A DNA stretch of 47,344 nt from Planctomycetota bacterium (GTDB lineage: Bacteria > Planctomycetota > UBA8742 > UBA2392): NCBI GenBank assembly GCA_020845475.1, contig JADLFN010000080.1:1-47344 (forward strand), written 5' to 3'. This document shows, piece by piece, positions 1 to 7,240 of this stretch (its first letter is position 1; every line of letters begins with the position of its first letter). The position numbers and the translations under genes are program-made. Under the pieces are notes generated by a model that made no database searches, had not been told where the DNA came from, and saw only the letters and a list, made by a program, of their open reading frames with translations.

Positions 1-26
1 GCCGATTGAGCCTTCGCTCAATCGGC
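1..26. other. Perfect stem-loop at window edge
   Basis: Ten-base arms GCCGATTGAG and CTCAATCGGC enclose a 6-base CCTTCG loop. There is no T-tract on the plus side, so it is not a clear intrinsic terminator. It lies 22 bp upstream of the first ORF and could end an upstream transcript or be a short repeat of the element. Confidence 0.6.
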
Positions 27-48
27 GCGGCTCTCATTTGGAGAAAGC

Positions 49-399
49 ATGATCCAAGTAGACCGTTCGTATCCCATCTTCATTTTCGCCAAGCGCGCAT
101 GGCAGCGTCGCCTGCGGCTGCGCCTGCGCGACAGAGTACGCGACCCCAATGGCCTCGACTGGATTCTGGTGGGCCGCACTACTGACCCCCGTGCGCGAAA
201 CGGATTTCTCCTGTTCGCGGCGGGGCTGACGCTGCGGCCTGATGTCGGCGTCGAAGTCAACGATGGCTTCGAGTTGCTTGAACTCGACGTAACCAAGCTG
301 GCGAAGATACTCGTTGAGCATCAAGTGCAGCGTGACGGCATCGTGCTCCACTTCGCCAAGCTCATGCTGCCGAACGACGAGCCCATGCTCTTTGCCTGA
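49..399 (+). CDS. Hypothetical protein of 116 aa
   Basis: The ATG at 49 is preceded by GGAGAAA, a usable ribosome binding site. The N-terminus is basic (an R-rich stretch near residues 16-33), followed by a mixed alpha/beta-looking segment. I see no signal peptide, membrane segment or metal-binding motif. It is followed by a long hairpin (406-472) and then the DUF932-like gene on the same strand, so it probably belongs to the same element. I do not recognise the family. Confidence 0.5.
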   Translation: MIQVDRSYPIFIFAKRAWQRRLRLRLRDRVRDPNGLDWILVGRTTDPRARNGFLLFAAGLTLRPDVGVEVNDGFELLELDVTKLAKILVEHQVQRDGIVLHFAKLMLPNDEPMLFA

Positions 400-405
400 A
401 ACAGC

Positions 406-472
406 GGCCCTCTCCCAAGGTGCAGGCGGTGCCGACTGCGCGTCCCCGCCTGCACCTTGGGAGAGGGGGGCC
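406..472. repeat. Long inverted repeat (20-bp perfect stem) between two element genes
   Basis: The arms 410-429 and 446-465 are perfect reverse complements (left arm begins CTCTCCCAAGG). They enclose a 16-base loop, and the flanking GGCC/GGCC extends the stem across a short G bulge. The right arm ends about 20 bp before the ribosome binding site of the next gene. It has no T-tract. It could be a mobile palindrome or an attenuator controlling the downstream gene. Confidence 0.75.
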
Positions 473-497
473 ATTTCCCCTTCAAAAGGAGCCAAGC

Positions 498-1982
498 ATG
501 ACCGAGCAAGCGATTGCAGTACCGGCGTTTGAGCAGGCCGAGGTGCAGGAACGGATGCGCACGGCACGCAAGCGCCGCACCATCAGCCATCAGCCGGTGT
601 CCGAGTTCGTGGAAGAACTCAAGAAGGCGCAGGCGAAGGCAAAGGACTTCCTCGTCCCCTACGGCAACCTGCGCGTGGCCGTGCAGTCCGAGGAAACGAT
701 CGACGGTGAAGGCGTGAGCGACAGCTACAAACTGGTGCTGTGCCTGAACGACATCACCATCGATGGCAAGAAGCACGACAGGATCGACGTGCCCTTTTAC
801 GAGCACGTCCTCGGCCACATTTCGACGCACACCGGAGTGGACACGGCGGGCGTACCCATCGCCTATCTGCGCCGCCTGCTGGCCAACAGCAAGGACAGCG
901 CCTTCGTCCACCTCGCAGCAGCGAACGTGAACGAGTGGCTGTCACGGCGATCCGGCGAGATGCACACCAAGGGAGCCAAGGGAGTGAAGTGCGTCCTCGT
1001 CCGCACGTTCCTTGAGGACGATGGCCGGTACTACTGCCGTGCGATCGTGAGCGACCGCTACTTCCCGCTGCGGACGCTGGACATGGTGACGATCGCGCTG
1101 GGCGTGGTGCTCGGCAAAACGGGCGATGCCGAGATCGACAGGACAGCGGCCAAGAACGCATGGATGTTCGACCAGCGGATTTCGGTCGAGGAAGTGAACG
1201 TCGGCTTCGTCAACCCGCGCTATGCCTTCGACCTGCGCCTGAAAATCGGCGACGATGAAATGTCGATGTACGAGAGTGTCCTCACGCAACTTTCAGGTCT
1301 CACGAATATCGGAGACCGTGCTGGCGTTCCATCGGCCTACATCAAGCGGTTGCTGGCGAACAATGGCGACGAGCAGTTCGTCAACCTCGCCGCCGTGAAC
1401 GTCAACGAGTTCCTCGTCAGGCGCTCCGGCGAAAAGCACACGAGGGGCAAGAAGGTCGAGAAGGGCGTGTTCGTCCGTTCGCTGAAGGATGAAACCGGCA
1501 AGCCGATCATCCGGGCACTGTTGTCCGATCGCTATTTCGTGCTCAACAACCTCGACATCGTGCTCACGGCATTGGCGATCGTGACCAAGACGAACGACGG
1601 CGGCACAGCGGCCAAGAATGCGCGGGCCTTCGACTGGCACCTTGATCCGTTCCGCATGGAGCTTGGCTTCATGAACCCCGGCATCGCGTTCGACCTGCGG
1701 CATCCTGAGAAGGGCCTGATCCGGTGCGAAGCGAAAAAGGATGACCACGGCTGGGTGTATCCGGGCGGTGGTGCTTTCGACATCGGCAAAGGCTGGACAG
1801 GTGCTCGCGGCGAGGGAGACAAGAGCGAGCATCTCGTGTTCCCGGCCTGCTTTATTTCCAACAGCGAGACCGGAGGCGGCTCGGCGAATATCGAGATGTC
1901 GTTCATGGAAGCGGTCTGCCTGAACACGGCGCGTATGGGCCAGAGTATCACCCGGCGACATCTCGGCGGGAGGTCAGCATGA
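498..1982 (+). CDS. DUF932-like phage/plasmid protein with internal duplication
   Basis: The chosen ATG at 498 has AAAAGGA just upstream and gives 494 aa. Residues about 100-246 and 254-400 are clearly homologous copies. Both contain GVP-AY-RLLAN, then LAA-NVNE-L-RRSGE-HT, then SDRYF, then TAAKNA, then NP--AFDL. The C-terminus has SNSETGGGSANIEMSF followed by a Cys-Asn pair and RRHLGG. This resembles the end of DUF932 proteins, which are common on phages, plasmids and integrative elements and have no settled function. The gene overlaps the next by ATGA, so the two are translationally coupled. The DUF932 assignment rests on pattern memory; the duplication is seen directly. Confidence 0.65.
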   Translation: MTEQAIAVPAFEQAEVQERMRTARKRRTISHQPVSEFVEELKKAQAKAKDFLVPYGNLRVAVQSEETIDGEGVSDSYKLVLCLNDITIDGKKHDRIDVPFYEHVLGHISTHTGVDTAGVPIAYLRRLLANSKDSAFVHLAAANVNEWLSRRSGEMHTKGAKGVKCVLVRTFLEDDGRYYCRAIVSDRYFPLRTLDMVTIALGVVLGKTGDAEIDRTAAKNAWMFDQRISVEEVNVGFVNPRYAFDLRLKIGDDEMSMYESVLTQLSGLTNIGDRAGVPSAYIKRLLANNGDEQFVNLAAVNVNEFLVRRSGEKHTRGKKVEKGVFVRSLKDETGKPIIRALLSDRYFVLNNLDIVLTALAIVTKTNDGGTAAKNARAFDWHLDPFRMELGFMNPGIAFDLRHPEKGLIRCEAKKDDHGWVYPGGGAFDIGKGWTGARGEGDKSEHLVFPACFISNSETGGGSANIEMSFMEAVCLNTARMGQSITRRHLGGRSA

Positions 1983-2806
1983 AGGCCACGACCCTGCAAT
2001 TTCTCATCGACCGGCATCTGGCCCGCAGATTGGCGCAACGCGCTGGGGACATGAAGCCAGAGGGGCTTTTGCTGCTCATGCAGTCGCTGATGACGAATGC
2101 TCTTGTGAACCCGGTTCCTGTAGTCAAACACATCCGGAAATTCGCCTATCTTGACCGACAGATTTCCACTCAACGCGGCCTCATCAGGCCGAAGGTATTT
2201 TCCATCGACTGCTTCAACGACCAGCAACGGCAGGCGCTATGTCGCACAATGTTGGCCCTTACCGTTGAGGTCGCGGCTGCGCTGGATGCTTCTGTGCTGC
2301 CGGACTCCACGACGGTCTTGGCGGCGTTGCTGGAACGCTGGGTCGTCGATATGGAAGCATTGGATGGAAAGCGGCCACAGGGCAAGCCACAACCCAACGA
2401 GTCGCTCACACGCCCAGCGAAGCGGTTCAGGCGCGACAACCTGCCGCCGTTGCTTCCAAAGAAAAAAGCCACCCCCAAAAGTTCACGGCGCAAGCGCGTT
2501 CACGCACACCCGGAATTCCCGGAAGTGCAGAAGACGCCTATTGCGTGGCGTCCGGGAACTCGTGGCCGCCCGCCAAAGGGAGCCATCTGCCATGAATCCG
2601 GCGCGTGGACACCGCCAGAAGGATTTCGGGTCATACGCGGCCTCTGGCACGCTCCTATGGAGCCCAGCGAGCCTCTCTCGCGATCCACAGAGGCATGCCC
2701 GAACGCCGAAGAGAATACCGCTCATGATGACACCGCTGGCGAGGGCGATCCAGAAGACCTCGTGCCTCGGCCTGCGCACGAACTGGATCCACCCCCGCCA
2801 GCGTGA
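1979..2806 (+). CDS. Hypothetical element protein, basic, coupled to the DUF932-like gene
   Basis: It starts inside the stop codon of the upstream gene (ATGA overlap), so it is probably co-translated. The 275-aa product has a helical N-terminal half (residues 1-130). The middle (about 135-175) is rich in Lys, Arg and Pro (RPAKRFRRD, KKKATPKSSRRKR), which suggests nucleic-acid binding. The tail is acidic and proline-rich. There is no signal peptide or membrane segment. I do not recognise the family. Confidence 0.6.
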   Translation: MKATTLQFLIDRHLARRLAQRAGDMKPEGLLLLMQSLMTNALVNPVPVVKHIRKFAYLDRQISTQRGLIRPKVFSIDCFNDQQRQALCRTMLALTVEVAAALDASVLPDSTTVLAALLERWVVDMEALDGKRPQGKPQPNESLTRPAKRFRRDNLPPLLPKKKATPKSSRRKRVHAHPEFPEVQKTPIAWRPGTRGRPPKGAICHESGAWTPPEGFRVIRGLWHAPMEPSEPLSRSTEACPNAEENTAHDDTAGEGDPEDLVPRPAHELDPPPPA

Positions 2807-2847
2807 TGCCCCGTAGTCTCCGCCAGACGATCGGGGCCGCTCGCAGA

Positions 2848-4149
2848 TCACGAAGGACGATTCGCAAGCCTCACCAATGGAGATCCTCGCGGCGAAAACG
2901 TAACTAGCGGGACATTGCAGCCCACTTGGGCCGGCGAGGGCTGCTGGACACGCCTCAGGGCCATCAGCTTGAAGCAAAGGTCCAGCCCTCTGCCATCACC
3001 ATCGTTGGTAAGCGCCTCCGCCAATACATCGCCGACATTTTCAAACCACTGGATTTTCGACGCTGGCAGAGGCTGATCGGAAAGAAAGTCGTCCACCAAT
3101 TTCAGGAGTTCAGCATGGCGAAGTTCCGGTTTTGCCTTGGGCGAGGGGATTTTCCGGCGCGGGCGAGTAAGGGGCGAAGTCGCAGGACGCCGGGAGAACC
3201 AAGAGCCCGCTTTCGACTGGCTCATTTTCCTTGCCCTACGGGCACCCTCCGGCTTGATCGCCCCAAGCAACTCTTCGAGCGTGTCCATCGATACGGAACC
3301 CAACTGCTTTACGGTCATGCCGCAAGGCAGGGCTTTGCAAATGTAACCGGCAACCCTTCCCGGCGTCCGGGAATCGCTGCGCAATCTCCTGATGTTCACG
3401 ATTTTGTGGCGGATGCTCGCGTCTGCGAGCTTCGCAGCGGCCTCCGGGAACAATTTGCAGATGGCGTTCAACCCAGCGGACCGAATCGCATTGATAACGC
3501 GACGGATCGTCAACGGCTGCCCCGAACCACAGAATGCCTCTATGGCGCTGAAGGCGACACGTCGGGCGGATTTTTTGCGCGGGGCAGGGCAATTGACCGG
3601 CGTGGCGATCACATAGTGCGCATGGAGTCGAAGCCCCGTAGGCGACTCCGTGACCTCGAATTCCACATGCCAGTCCGGGTCGAAATTGTCCGCCAATATC
3701 TGAACGAAGTGGCGATGTGCGGACCGTACCATGTCGAAATATCCGGCAGCGTTTTCACGTGCCATTGGAGGGTAGGAGGTGGTAACGAGGAACAGTTCGT
3801 TACCAAAGCTCCTGTGGAACTCGATTCCAAGCTGGATGTAATTGCTGGAGATCCGACCACCTCTATTGCCGCAACAAACGCACGCCGGTCGGTTACAGGA
3901 TGTGCGCTCAGCAAAAGTTCCTGCCTGAGTCTGCGTTACATCAACCAAAACGCCACAGGTGCGCATGTGGTCAGCCTCATGCTGGAGCAGGGCGCAGCCA
4001 CTCTCCGACATGAGATGGATCAGGCGTTGCTGGATCCACTTGTACTTGCGACAGCGAACTCCAAACGAATCAGTTGGTGGAGGCTCGTGTTCAGCAGCCT
4101 TAGTATTCATCAACGAGTAAGGGCGATCTTTGCGGGATGGGCGGGCCAT
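2848..4149 (-). CDS. HUH-type (rolling-circle) replication initiator-like protein
   Basis: This 433-aa protein shows the motif order of rolling-circle Rep proteins. A Cys cluster (C85, C90, C92, C93) resembles the zinc-binding CxxC region of Rep proteins. A beta strand LFLVTTSYPP fits motif I. EVTESPTGLRLHAHYVI contains the metal-binding His-x-His at H176/H178. VAGYICKAL fits the catalytic tyrosine motif (Y269, K272). Such enzymes nick one strand at an origin and stay linked through the tyrosine. The last 100 residues are basic and low in complexity. The gene lies 15 bp downstream of the excisionase-like gene, so they are likely co-transcribed, and it converges on the DUF932 pair. Family assignment is by motif only; a conjugative or transposon HUH enzyme is an alternative. 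Confidence 0.68.
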   Translation of the reverse strand: MARPSRKDRPYSLMNTKAAEHEPPPTDSFGVRCRKYKWIQQRLIHLMSESGCALLQHEADHMRTCGVLVDVTQTQAGTFAERTSCNRPACVCCGNRGGRISSNYIQLGIEFHRSFGNELFLVTTSYPPMARENAAGYFDMVRSAHRHFVQILADNFDPDWHVEFEVTESPTGLRLHAHYVIATPVNCPAPRKKSARRVAFSAIEAFCGSGQPLTIRRVINAIRSAGLNAICKLFPEAAAKLADASIRHKIVNIRRLRSDSRTPGRVAGYICKALPCGMTVKQLGSVSMDTLEELLGAIKPEGARRARKMSQSKAGSWFSRRPATSPLTRPRRKIPSPKAKPELRHAELLKLVDDFLSDQPLPASKIQWFENVGDVLAEALTNDGDGRGLDLCFKLMALRRVQQPSPAQVGCNVPLVTFSPRGSPLVRLANRPS

Positions 4150-4164
4150 TGGTTGTTCTCCGGT

Positions 4165-4383
4165 CTAGCCGAGGTATTGGGCGATGTAGGCCGCGATCGC
4201 CTTGCGAGGTACGAGCACCTTGCAGCCTCTTTCCGAGCCCAGCTTGACGAACACGAGTATCCGCTTGGCGATGAGCCGGTTGATGTGGCGTCGGGAGCAG
4301 CGGAGGAGCTTTGCGGTTTCGTCTATCGTGCAGAAGTTCGGAACGCCCTCCAGCAAGTCTGCGGCGGTGGTAGTCGATGGCAT
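4165..4383 (-). CDS. Excisionase-like helix-turn-helix protein
   Basis: The 72-aa product contains TIDETAKLLRCSRRHINRLIAKR, the typical MerR/HTH_17 (excisionase family) pattern: a turn after the first helix, then a recognition helix and a wing (KLGSERGCKVLVPRKAIAAYI). Such proteins bind DNA at att sites to direct excision, or regulate replication genes of integrative elements. It precedes the HUH gene by 15 bp on the same strand and is the gene closest to the tRNA-Gly end, which fits an Xis or regulator role. Confidence 0.75.
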   Translation of the reverse strand: MPSTTTAADLLEGVPNFCTIDETAKLLRCSRRHINRLIAKRILVFVKLGSERGCKVLVPRKAIAAYIAQYLG

Positions 4384-4912
4384 GGGTTCCCCTGTTCATT
4401 GCGGTTGCGATCAGCGTTGCCTATCGGGTCATGCGCTGGCCGCTCTATGTATCTACGCGGAAGGTCGGACATCCAAATCCCGGCCAATATTCGCGGCGCG
4501 ATGGCGAGTTATTCGGAGCGCAATAAATGGCCCATTTTTGGAAAATCAGTGGCCCGGAAGCCGCTTCACTCACGGTTTTGCAGCCGATGAGTTGCCAAAC
4601 GAATGGGAAATTTCGGCAAATTGATGTGGGCCAGAGGCTGGATTCTAGGCGTTAGTTGCAGTCGGGCTGCCAAAGAGAGCCGAGGTCGGCCCAGAGAACC
4701 AATGCTCGCTATGCACGGGCTTCGGTAGTCGCGGTCAGCGGCTTTCGTTGGATCGGTGCGTGGCCTGTCGCAAACAAGAACAGGCAGGACCTCGCGGGCG
4801 CGTGTTTTGTGGCCGAGCAAAGGCGGAGACAAAAGCGTCAGTGCAGGCGTAATTGCCGAGCAAGTGGAACCGGAACAGCTCGCCGGGTACACTACGGCTA
4901 GTACCTTGTTTT

Positions 4913-4933
4913 GGGGTACGTAAAGGGGTACGT
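4913..4933. repeat. Two GGGGTACGT direct repeats, 12-bp period
   Basis: GGGGTACGT occurs at 4913-4921 and 4925-4933. The repeats are 64-84 bp from the tRNA-Gly 3' end, where tyrosine-recombinase arm sites are often found. Role is inferred from position. Confidence 0.5.
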
Positions 4934-4939
4934 GAAGAA

Positions 4940-4990
4940 GCCGCTAGAAAGCGGCACCGCCAGCCTAAGCGCAAGTGCTTAGACTGGCGG
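4940..4990. other. Two adjacent stem-loops at tRNA-Gly 3' side
   Basis: GCCGCT-agaa-AGCGGC (4940-4955) is followed by CCGCCAG(c)CTAAGC-gcaagt-GCTTAG(a)CTGGCGG (4957-4990), a 13-bp stem with one mismatch. They lie just downstream of the leftward-transcribed tRNA, so the second may end the tRNA transcript. Neither is followed by a T-tract on the minus strand. Confidence 0.6.
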
Positions 4991-4996
4991 AGATTA

Positions 4997-5071
4997 TGGA
5001 GCGGGCGAAGGGGTTCGAACCCTCGACCACCTGCTTGGGAAGCAGGAGCTCTACCACTGAGCTACGCCCGC
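4997..5071 (-). tRNA. tRNA-Gly (anticodon CCC)
   Basis: The minus strand reads GCGGGCG acceptor, D arm with AGTGGTA, anticodon stem CCTGC/GCAGG around loop TTCCCAA (anticodon CCC), T arm with GGTTCGAACC, and CGCCCGC-T-CCA. All four stems pair and the CCA end is encoded. Its 3' end faces the putative integrated element, so it is the likely integration site. Confidence 0.95.
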
Positions 5072-5120
5072 TTGAATTCGGCGTTTGAAGCTGGGCTTCG
5101 TGCTTCATCAAGCGGCTTGC

Positions 5121-5149
5121 AATGTTGCCGTCAAGAAACAGCGCGTCAA
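5121..5149 (-). promoter_or_regulatory. Candidate promoter for tRNA-Gly
   Basis: On the minus strand TTGACG (5149-5144) and AACATT (5126-5121) are separated by 17 bp. They lie about 50 bp upstream of the tRNA 5' end. The -35 box is good and the -10 box matches at three of six positions. Confidence 0.35.
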
Positions 5150-5220
5150 GGCTTCGCAAGCACGGGGCGGGCGCCTGGGATCTGCGTACGCCGCGGTTCT
5201 CGTCACGCCGCGCAATCAAC

Positions 5221-5763
5221 TTAGCTCGCTGCGAATGATGCGATTGCGGTGTGCGTCGCGCCTCTGGGTGCCAGCTCGCTGGCGTAGAGCGTGTATTCCC
5301 GGGCTTGCCAGCTCGGGCTTGTGAGCGCGTGGTTGTTTTGCAGCCAGAAGTTGAGGTCGCGATCAGGCGGTTGCTTGAATCTTGCGAGCGTGATGTGGGG
5401 CGAAAATTTGCGCTCTTCGTCGGGCGGCGCGCCGGCGGCAAGCAGGTCTTGGTCAATGCGCGCCTTGAGTTCGCGCAGCGGCTGCGCCGGCTCTATGCCC
5501 GCCCATAACACCTTCGCGTAGCGCGGCTTGCCGGGCGGAAAAATGCCCACGCCGCAAAGCGCAAGCGTCAGCGGCGCAAAGGCCACACACGCCAGCGCCG
5601 ACTTGATGTCCTCCAGCGCGCCCTGAGGTTGCTCGCCCAGAAAACGCAGCGTGAGGTGCAACTGCTCGCGCCGCACCCAGCGCGCAGCTTCGATGCCCGT
5701 GCACAGCCGCGAAAGCTGGTCGCGGATTTCTTCGGGCGAGTCGATGGCGATGAAGAGGCGCAT
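5221..5763 (-). CDS. thpR: RNA 2',3'-cyclic phosphodiesterase (2'-5' RNA ligase family)
   Basis: The 180-aa protein is the usual length for ThpR/LigT and starts with MRLFIAID, typical of the family. Both HxTx catalytic motifs are present: HLTL at H36 and HITL at H123. These enzymes open 2',3'-cyclic phosphate ends of RNA and can run a 2'-5' ligation in vitro. They act in the cytoplasm. The gene follows the lipoprotein gene by 9 bp on the same strand and is probably co-transcribed with it. Confidence 0.92.
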   Translation of the reverse strand: MRLFIAIDSPEEIRDQLSRLCTGIEAARWVRREQLHLTLRFLGEQPQGALEDIKSALACVAFAPLTLALCGVGIFPPGKPRYAKVLWAGIEPAQPLRELKARIDQDLLAAGAPPDEERKFSPHITLARFKQPPDRDLNFWLQNNHALTSPSWQAREYTLYASELAPRGATHTAIASFAAS

Positions 5764-5772
5764 GGCGCCACG

Positions 5773-6669
5773 TTAGCCGAGAATCAGGTCAATGAGAACG
5801 CGGGAGGATTCGAGTTCGCAGCCTTGGCGAAGTTTCAAAAGCCAGTCGCTGGCGGGCTTGCCCTTTGCTTTGGCCCAAGTGCGGAGCGCGGGGAAATGGT
5901 GAATGACCAATTGGTCCTCCCCATCCCAACCCAGCGAGCCCAGACGTTCTCCCTCACCCCTGTCTTCTGGGTAGAACTCGTTGGTGTTCGCGTTCCAAAC
6001 GAAGCGACACGAACCCTTGATTTCAAGTATCCCCTCGTCGATGTCGAGGTGCCAATCGCAAGCAAGGATCGGGCTGGACGACGATTCAAAACGGATATCG
6101 CATGAATAGTTCTGACAATCAGGAAATCCCCAACCGCAAAGGTGACCCCACGCGGGCAAGCAGAGCACTGGCCGAGTCGCTGTCTCGGTCAATTCGAATA
6201 GCTTACGGGTAAAGAACCAGATCCCCGTACCGGACATTGACTTCGATACGATCGAAAGGAAGGTCTTGTTACCCTCCCAAACGAGTAGATCAAAGTCGTG
6301 GTCATACCCAGCCTGAACCGACTCGACATCAAGCAACCCAAGCGGAACCTCATCGGCAAGGATTGCGACGTTGATGCTGTGCCAACAGCACCGTCGCGGC
6401 TCGACGGCGCGAACGGTGCGGCCCAAGTGGTCCTTGCCCATCACCGTCACTTGTTCCCAATCCACGGTGTTGTCCAACTGCTGCAACATTTTTTGTCGCC
6501 ATTGGATCGGTAGGTTGTCGAAAAGCGGTGTACTTGGGGGAGGGGCCGGGGCTGATGCACTGTGCAGGCATCTCAAGCACTCCGTTCGAAAGCCCTCTTC
6601 ACGATTGGGCTCTTGGCGGACGCAGCCGGTCAGCGGCAATACGAGCAAAATCACGCAAGCGAGTTTCAT
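5773..6669 (-). CDS. Predicted lipoprotein, unknown function
   Basis: The N-terminus MKLACVILLVLPLTGC is a lipoprotein signal peptide with lipobox LTGC (Cys16 as the lipidated residue). The mature part of about 283 aa contains several Cys and Trp residues and beta-rich stretches (for example WHLDIDEGILEIKG). I recognise no domain. It should be anchored to a membrane facing the periplasm. Base composition is slightly less GC-rich than its neighbours, which hints at a lineage-specific gene. Confidence 0.75.
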   Translation of the reverse strand: MKLACVILLVLPLTGCVRQEPNREEGFRTECLRCLHSASAPAPPPSTPLFDNLPIQWRQKMLQQLDNTVDWEQVTVMGKDHLGRTVRAVEPRRCCWHSINVAILADEVPLGLLDVESVQAGYDHDFDLLVWEGNKTFLSIVSKSMSGTGIWFFTRKLFELTETATRPVLCLPAWGHLCGWGFPDCQNYSCDIRFESSSSPILACDWHLDIDEGILEIKGSCRFVWNANTNEFYPEDRGEGERLGSLGWDGEDQLVIHHFPALRTWAKAKGKPASDWLLKLRQGCELESSRVLIDLILG

Positions 6670-6757
6670 CCATCTTGCATCGGTTGTTGCCTTGCAAAAA
6701 CTTGAACCTAGCTCGTTGCGAAATCGACCTGACTATCCCGCAGCCCCAAGGCCCGTT

Positions 6758-7141
6758 CTATGCCAGCGCGATGCAGTCGATTTCGACCAGTGCGTCTTTG
6801 GGAAGCCGCGCCGCTTCGATGGTGGCTCTTGCGGGGCGGTGGTCGCCCATGGCTTTGGCGTAGATTTCGTTGACGGCGGCGAAGTCGGCCATGTTTTTCA
6901 GGAAGATCGTCGTTTTCACGACCTGGCTCAGCTTGCTGCCGCCGGCTTCGAGCACGGCCGCGAGGTTTTTCATTACTTGCGTGGCTTGCTCGGCGGCCGT
7001 TGCGCCGACGATATTGCCGGATTTGGGGTCGAGCGCGATCTGGCCGGAGCAGAAGATAAGCCCGTTGGCGCTGACGGCCTGGCTGTAAGGGCCGATGGCT
7101 TTGGGTGCGTTGTCAGTCGAAACAGTTTTGATGGTGGGCAT
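6758..7141 (-). CDS. ridA: RidA family enamine/imine deaminase
   Basis: The 127-aa protein has the full RidA pattern: AIGPYSQAV near the N-terminus, FCSGQIALDP, and RPARATIEAARLPKDALVEIDC at the C-terminus. It keeps the substrate-binding Arg105 and the acidic pair near E120. RidA hydrolyses reactive enamine/imine intermediates such as those released by PLP dehydratases, as a cytoplasmic trimer. It lies about 100 bp downstream of the dGTPase-like gene on the same strand, with a heptamer-repeat hairpin filling the gap. Confidence 0.93.
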   Translation of the reverse strand: MPTIKTVSTDNAPKAIGPYSQAVSANGLIFCSGQIALDPKSGNIVGATAAEQATQVMKNLAAVLEAGGSKLSQVVKTTIFLKNMADFAAVNEIYAKAMGDHRPARATIEAARLPKDALVEIDCIALA

Positions 7142-7150
7142 GGGAGCCTT

Positions 7151-7236
7151 TGAGGTCAGTGGTCAGAAGTCAGAGGTCAGAAGCTAGGGCAGCGCTTTGG
7201 AGTTCTTCTGACCTCTGACCTCATACTTCTGACTTC
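7151..7236. repeat. Heptamer-array hairpin (GTCAGAR family)
   Basis: The left arm has four tandem heptamers, GTCAGTG GTCAGAA GTCAGAG GTCAGAA. The right arm (about 7204-7236) carries the complementary TTCTGACCTCTGACCTC pattern, so the whole folds into a long imperfect hairpin. It fills the gap between the dGTPase-like stop codon and the ridA start. Confidence 0.8.
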
Positions 7237-7240
7237 GTTT

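Larger units (their letters stand above)
1..4996. mobile_element. Right end of a putative integrated element at tRNA-Gly
   Basis: The region next to the 3' end of tRNA-Gly(CCC) carries an HUH replication-initiator-like gene, an excisionase-like HTH gene and a DUF932-like (phage/plasmid family) gene. None is a housekeeping gene, and housekeeping genes start on the other side of the tRNA. The boundary next to the tRNA has two GGGGTACGT direct repeats and two stem-loops, as expected of recombinase arm sites or an att region. The other end and any integrase must lie to the left of the window. I found no second copy of the tRNA 3' end within the window. This is inference from gene content and position. 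Confidence 0.5.
4384..4996. other. Non-coding element boundary next to tRNA-Gly
   Basis: No convincing gene is present in these 613 bp; open frames on both strands look like chance frames. The right third holds two GGGGTACGT direct repeats and two stem-loops, listed separately. The promoter for the leftward HTH-rep operon should lie near 4390-4600, but I could not identify a clear -35/-10 pair. Confidence 0.5.

Noticed and set aside
34..567. Long minus-strand open frames over 34-911
   Set aside because: They are antisense to the DUF932-like gene and orf1, with no recognisable motifs; the plus-strand genes have ribosome binding sites and family resemblance.
2807..2847. Terminator between the convergent element genes
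   Set aside because: Only a 6-bp GCCCCG/CGGGGC stem with a long loop and no T-tract is present.
2926..4590. 554-residue plus-strand open frame
   Set aside because: It runs antisense to the HUH Rep-like and HTH genes, which carry clear motifs. High-GC DNA often leaves such frames open.
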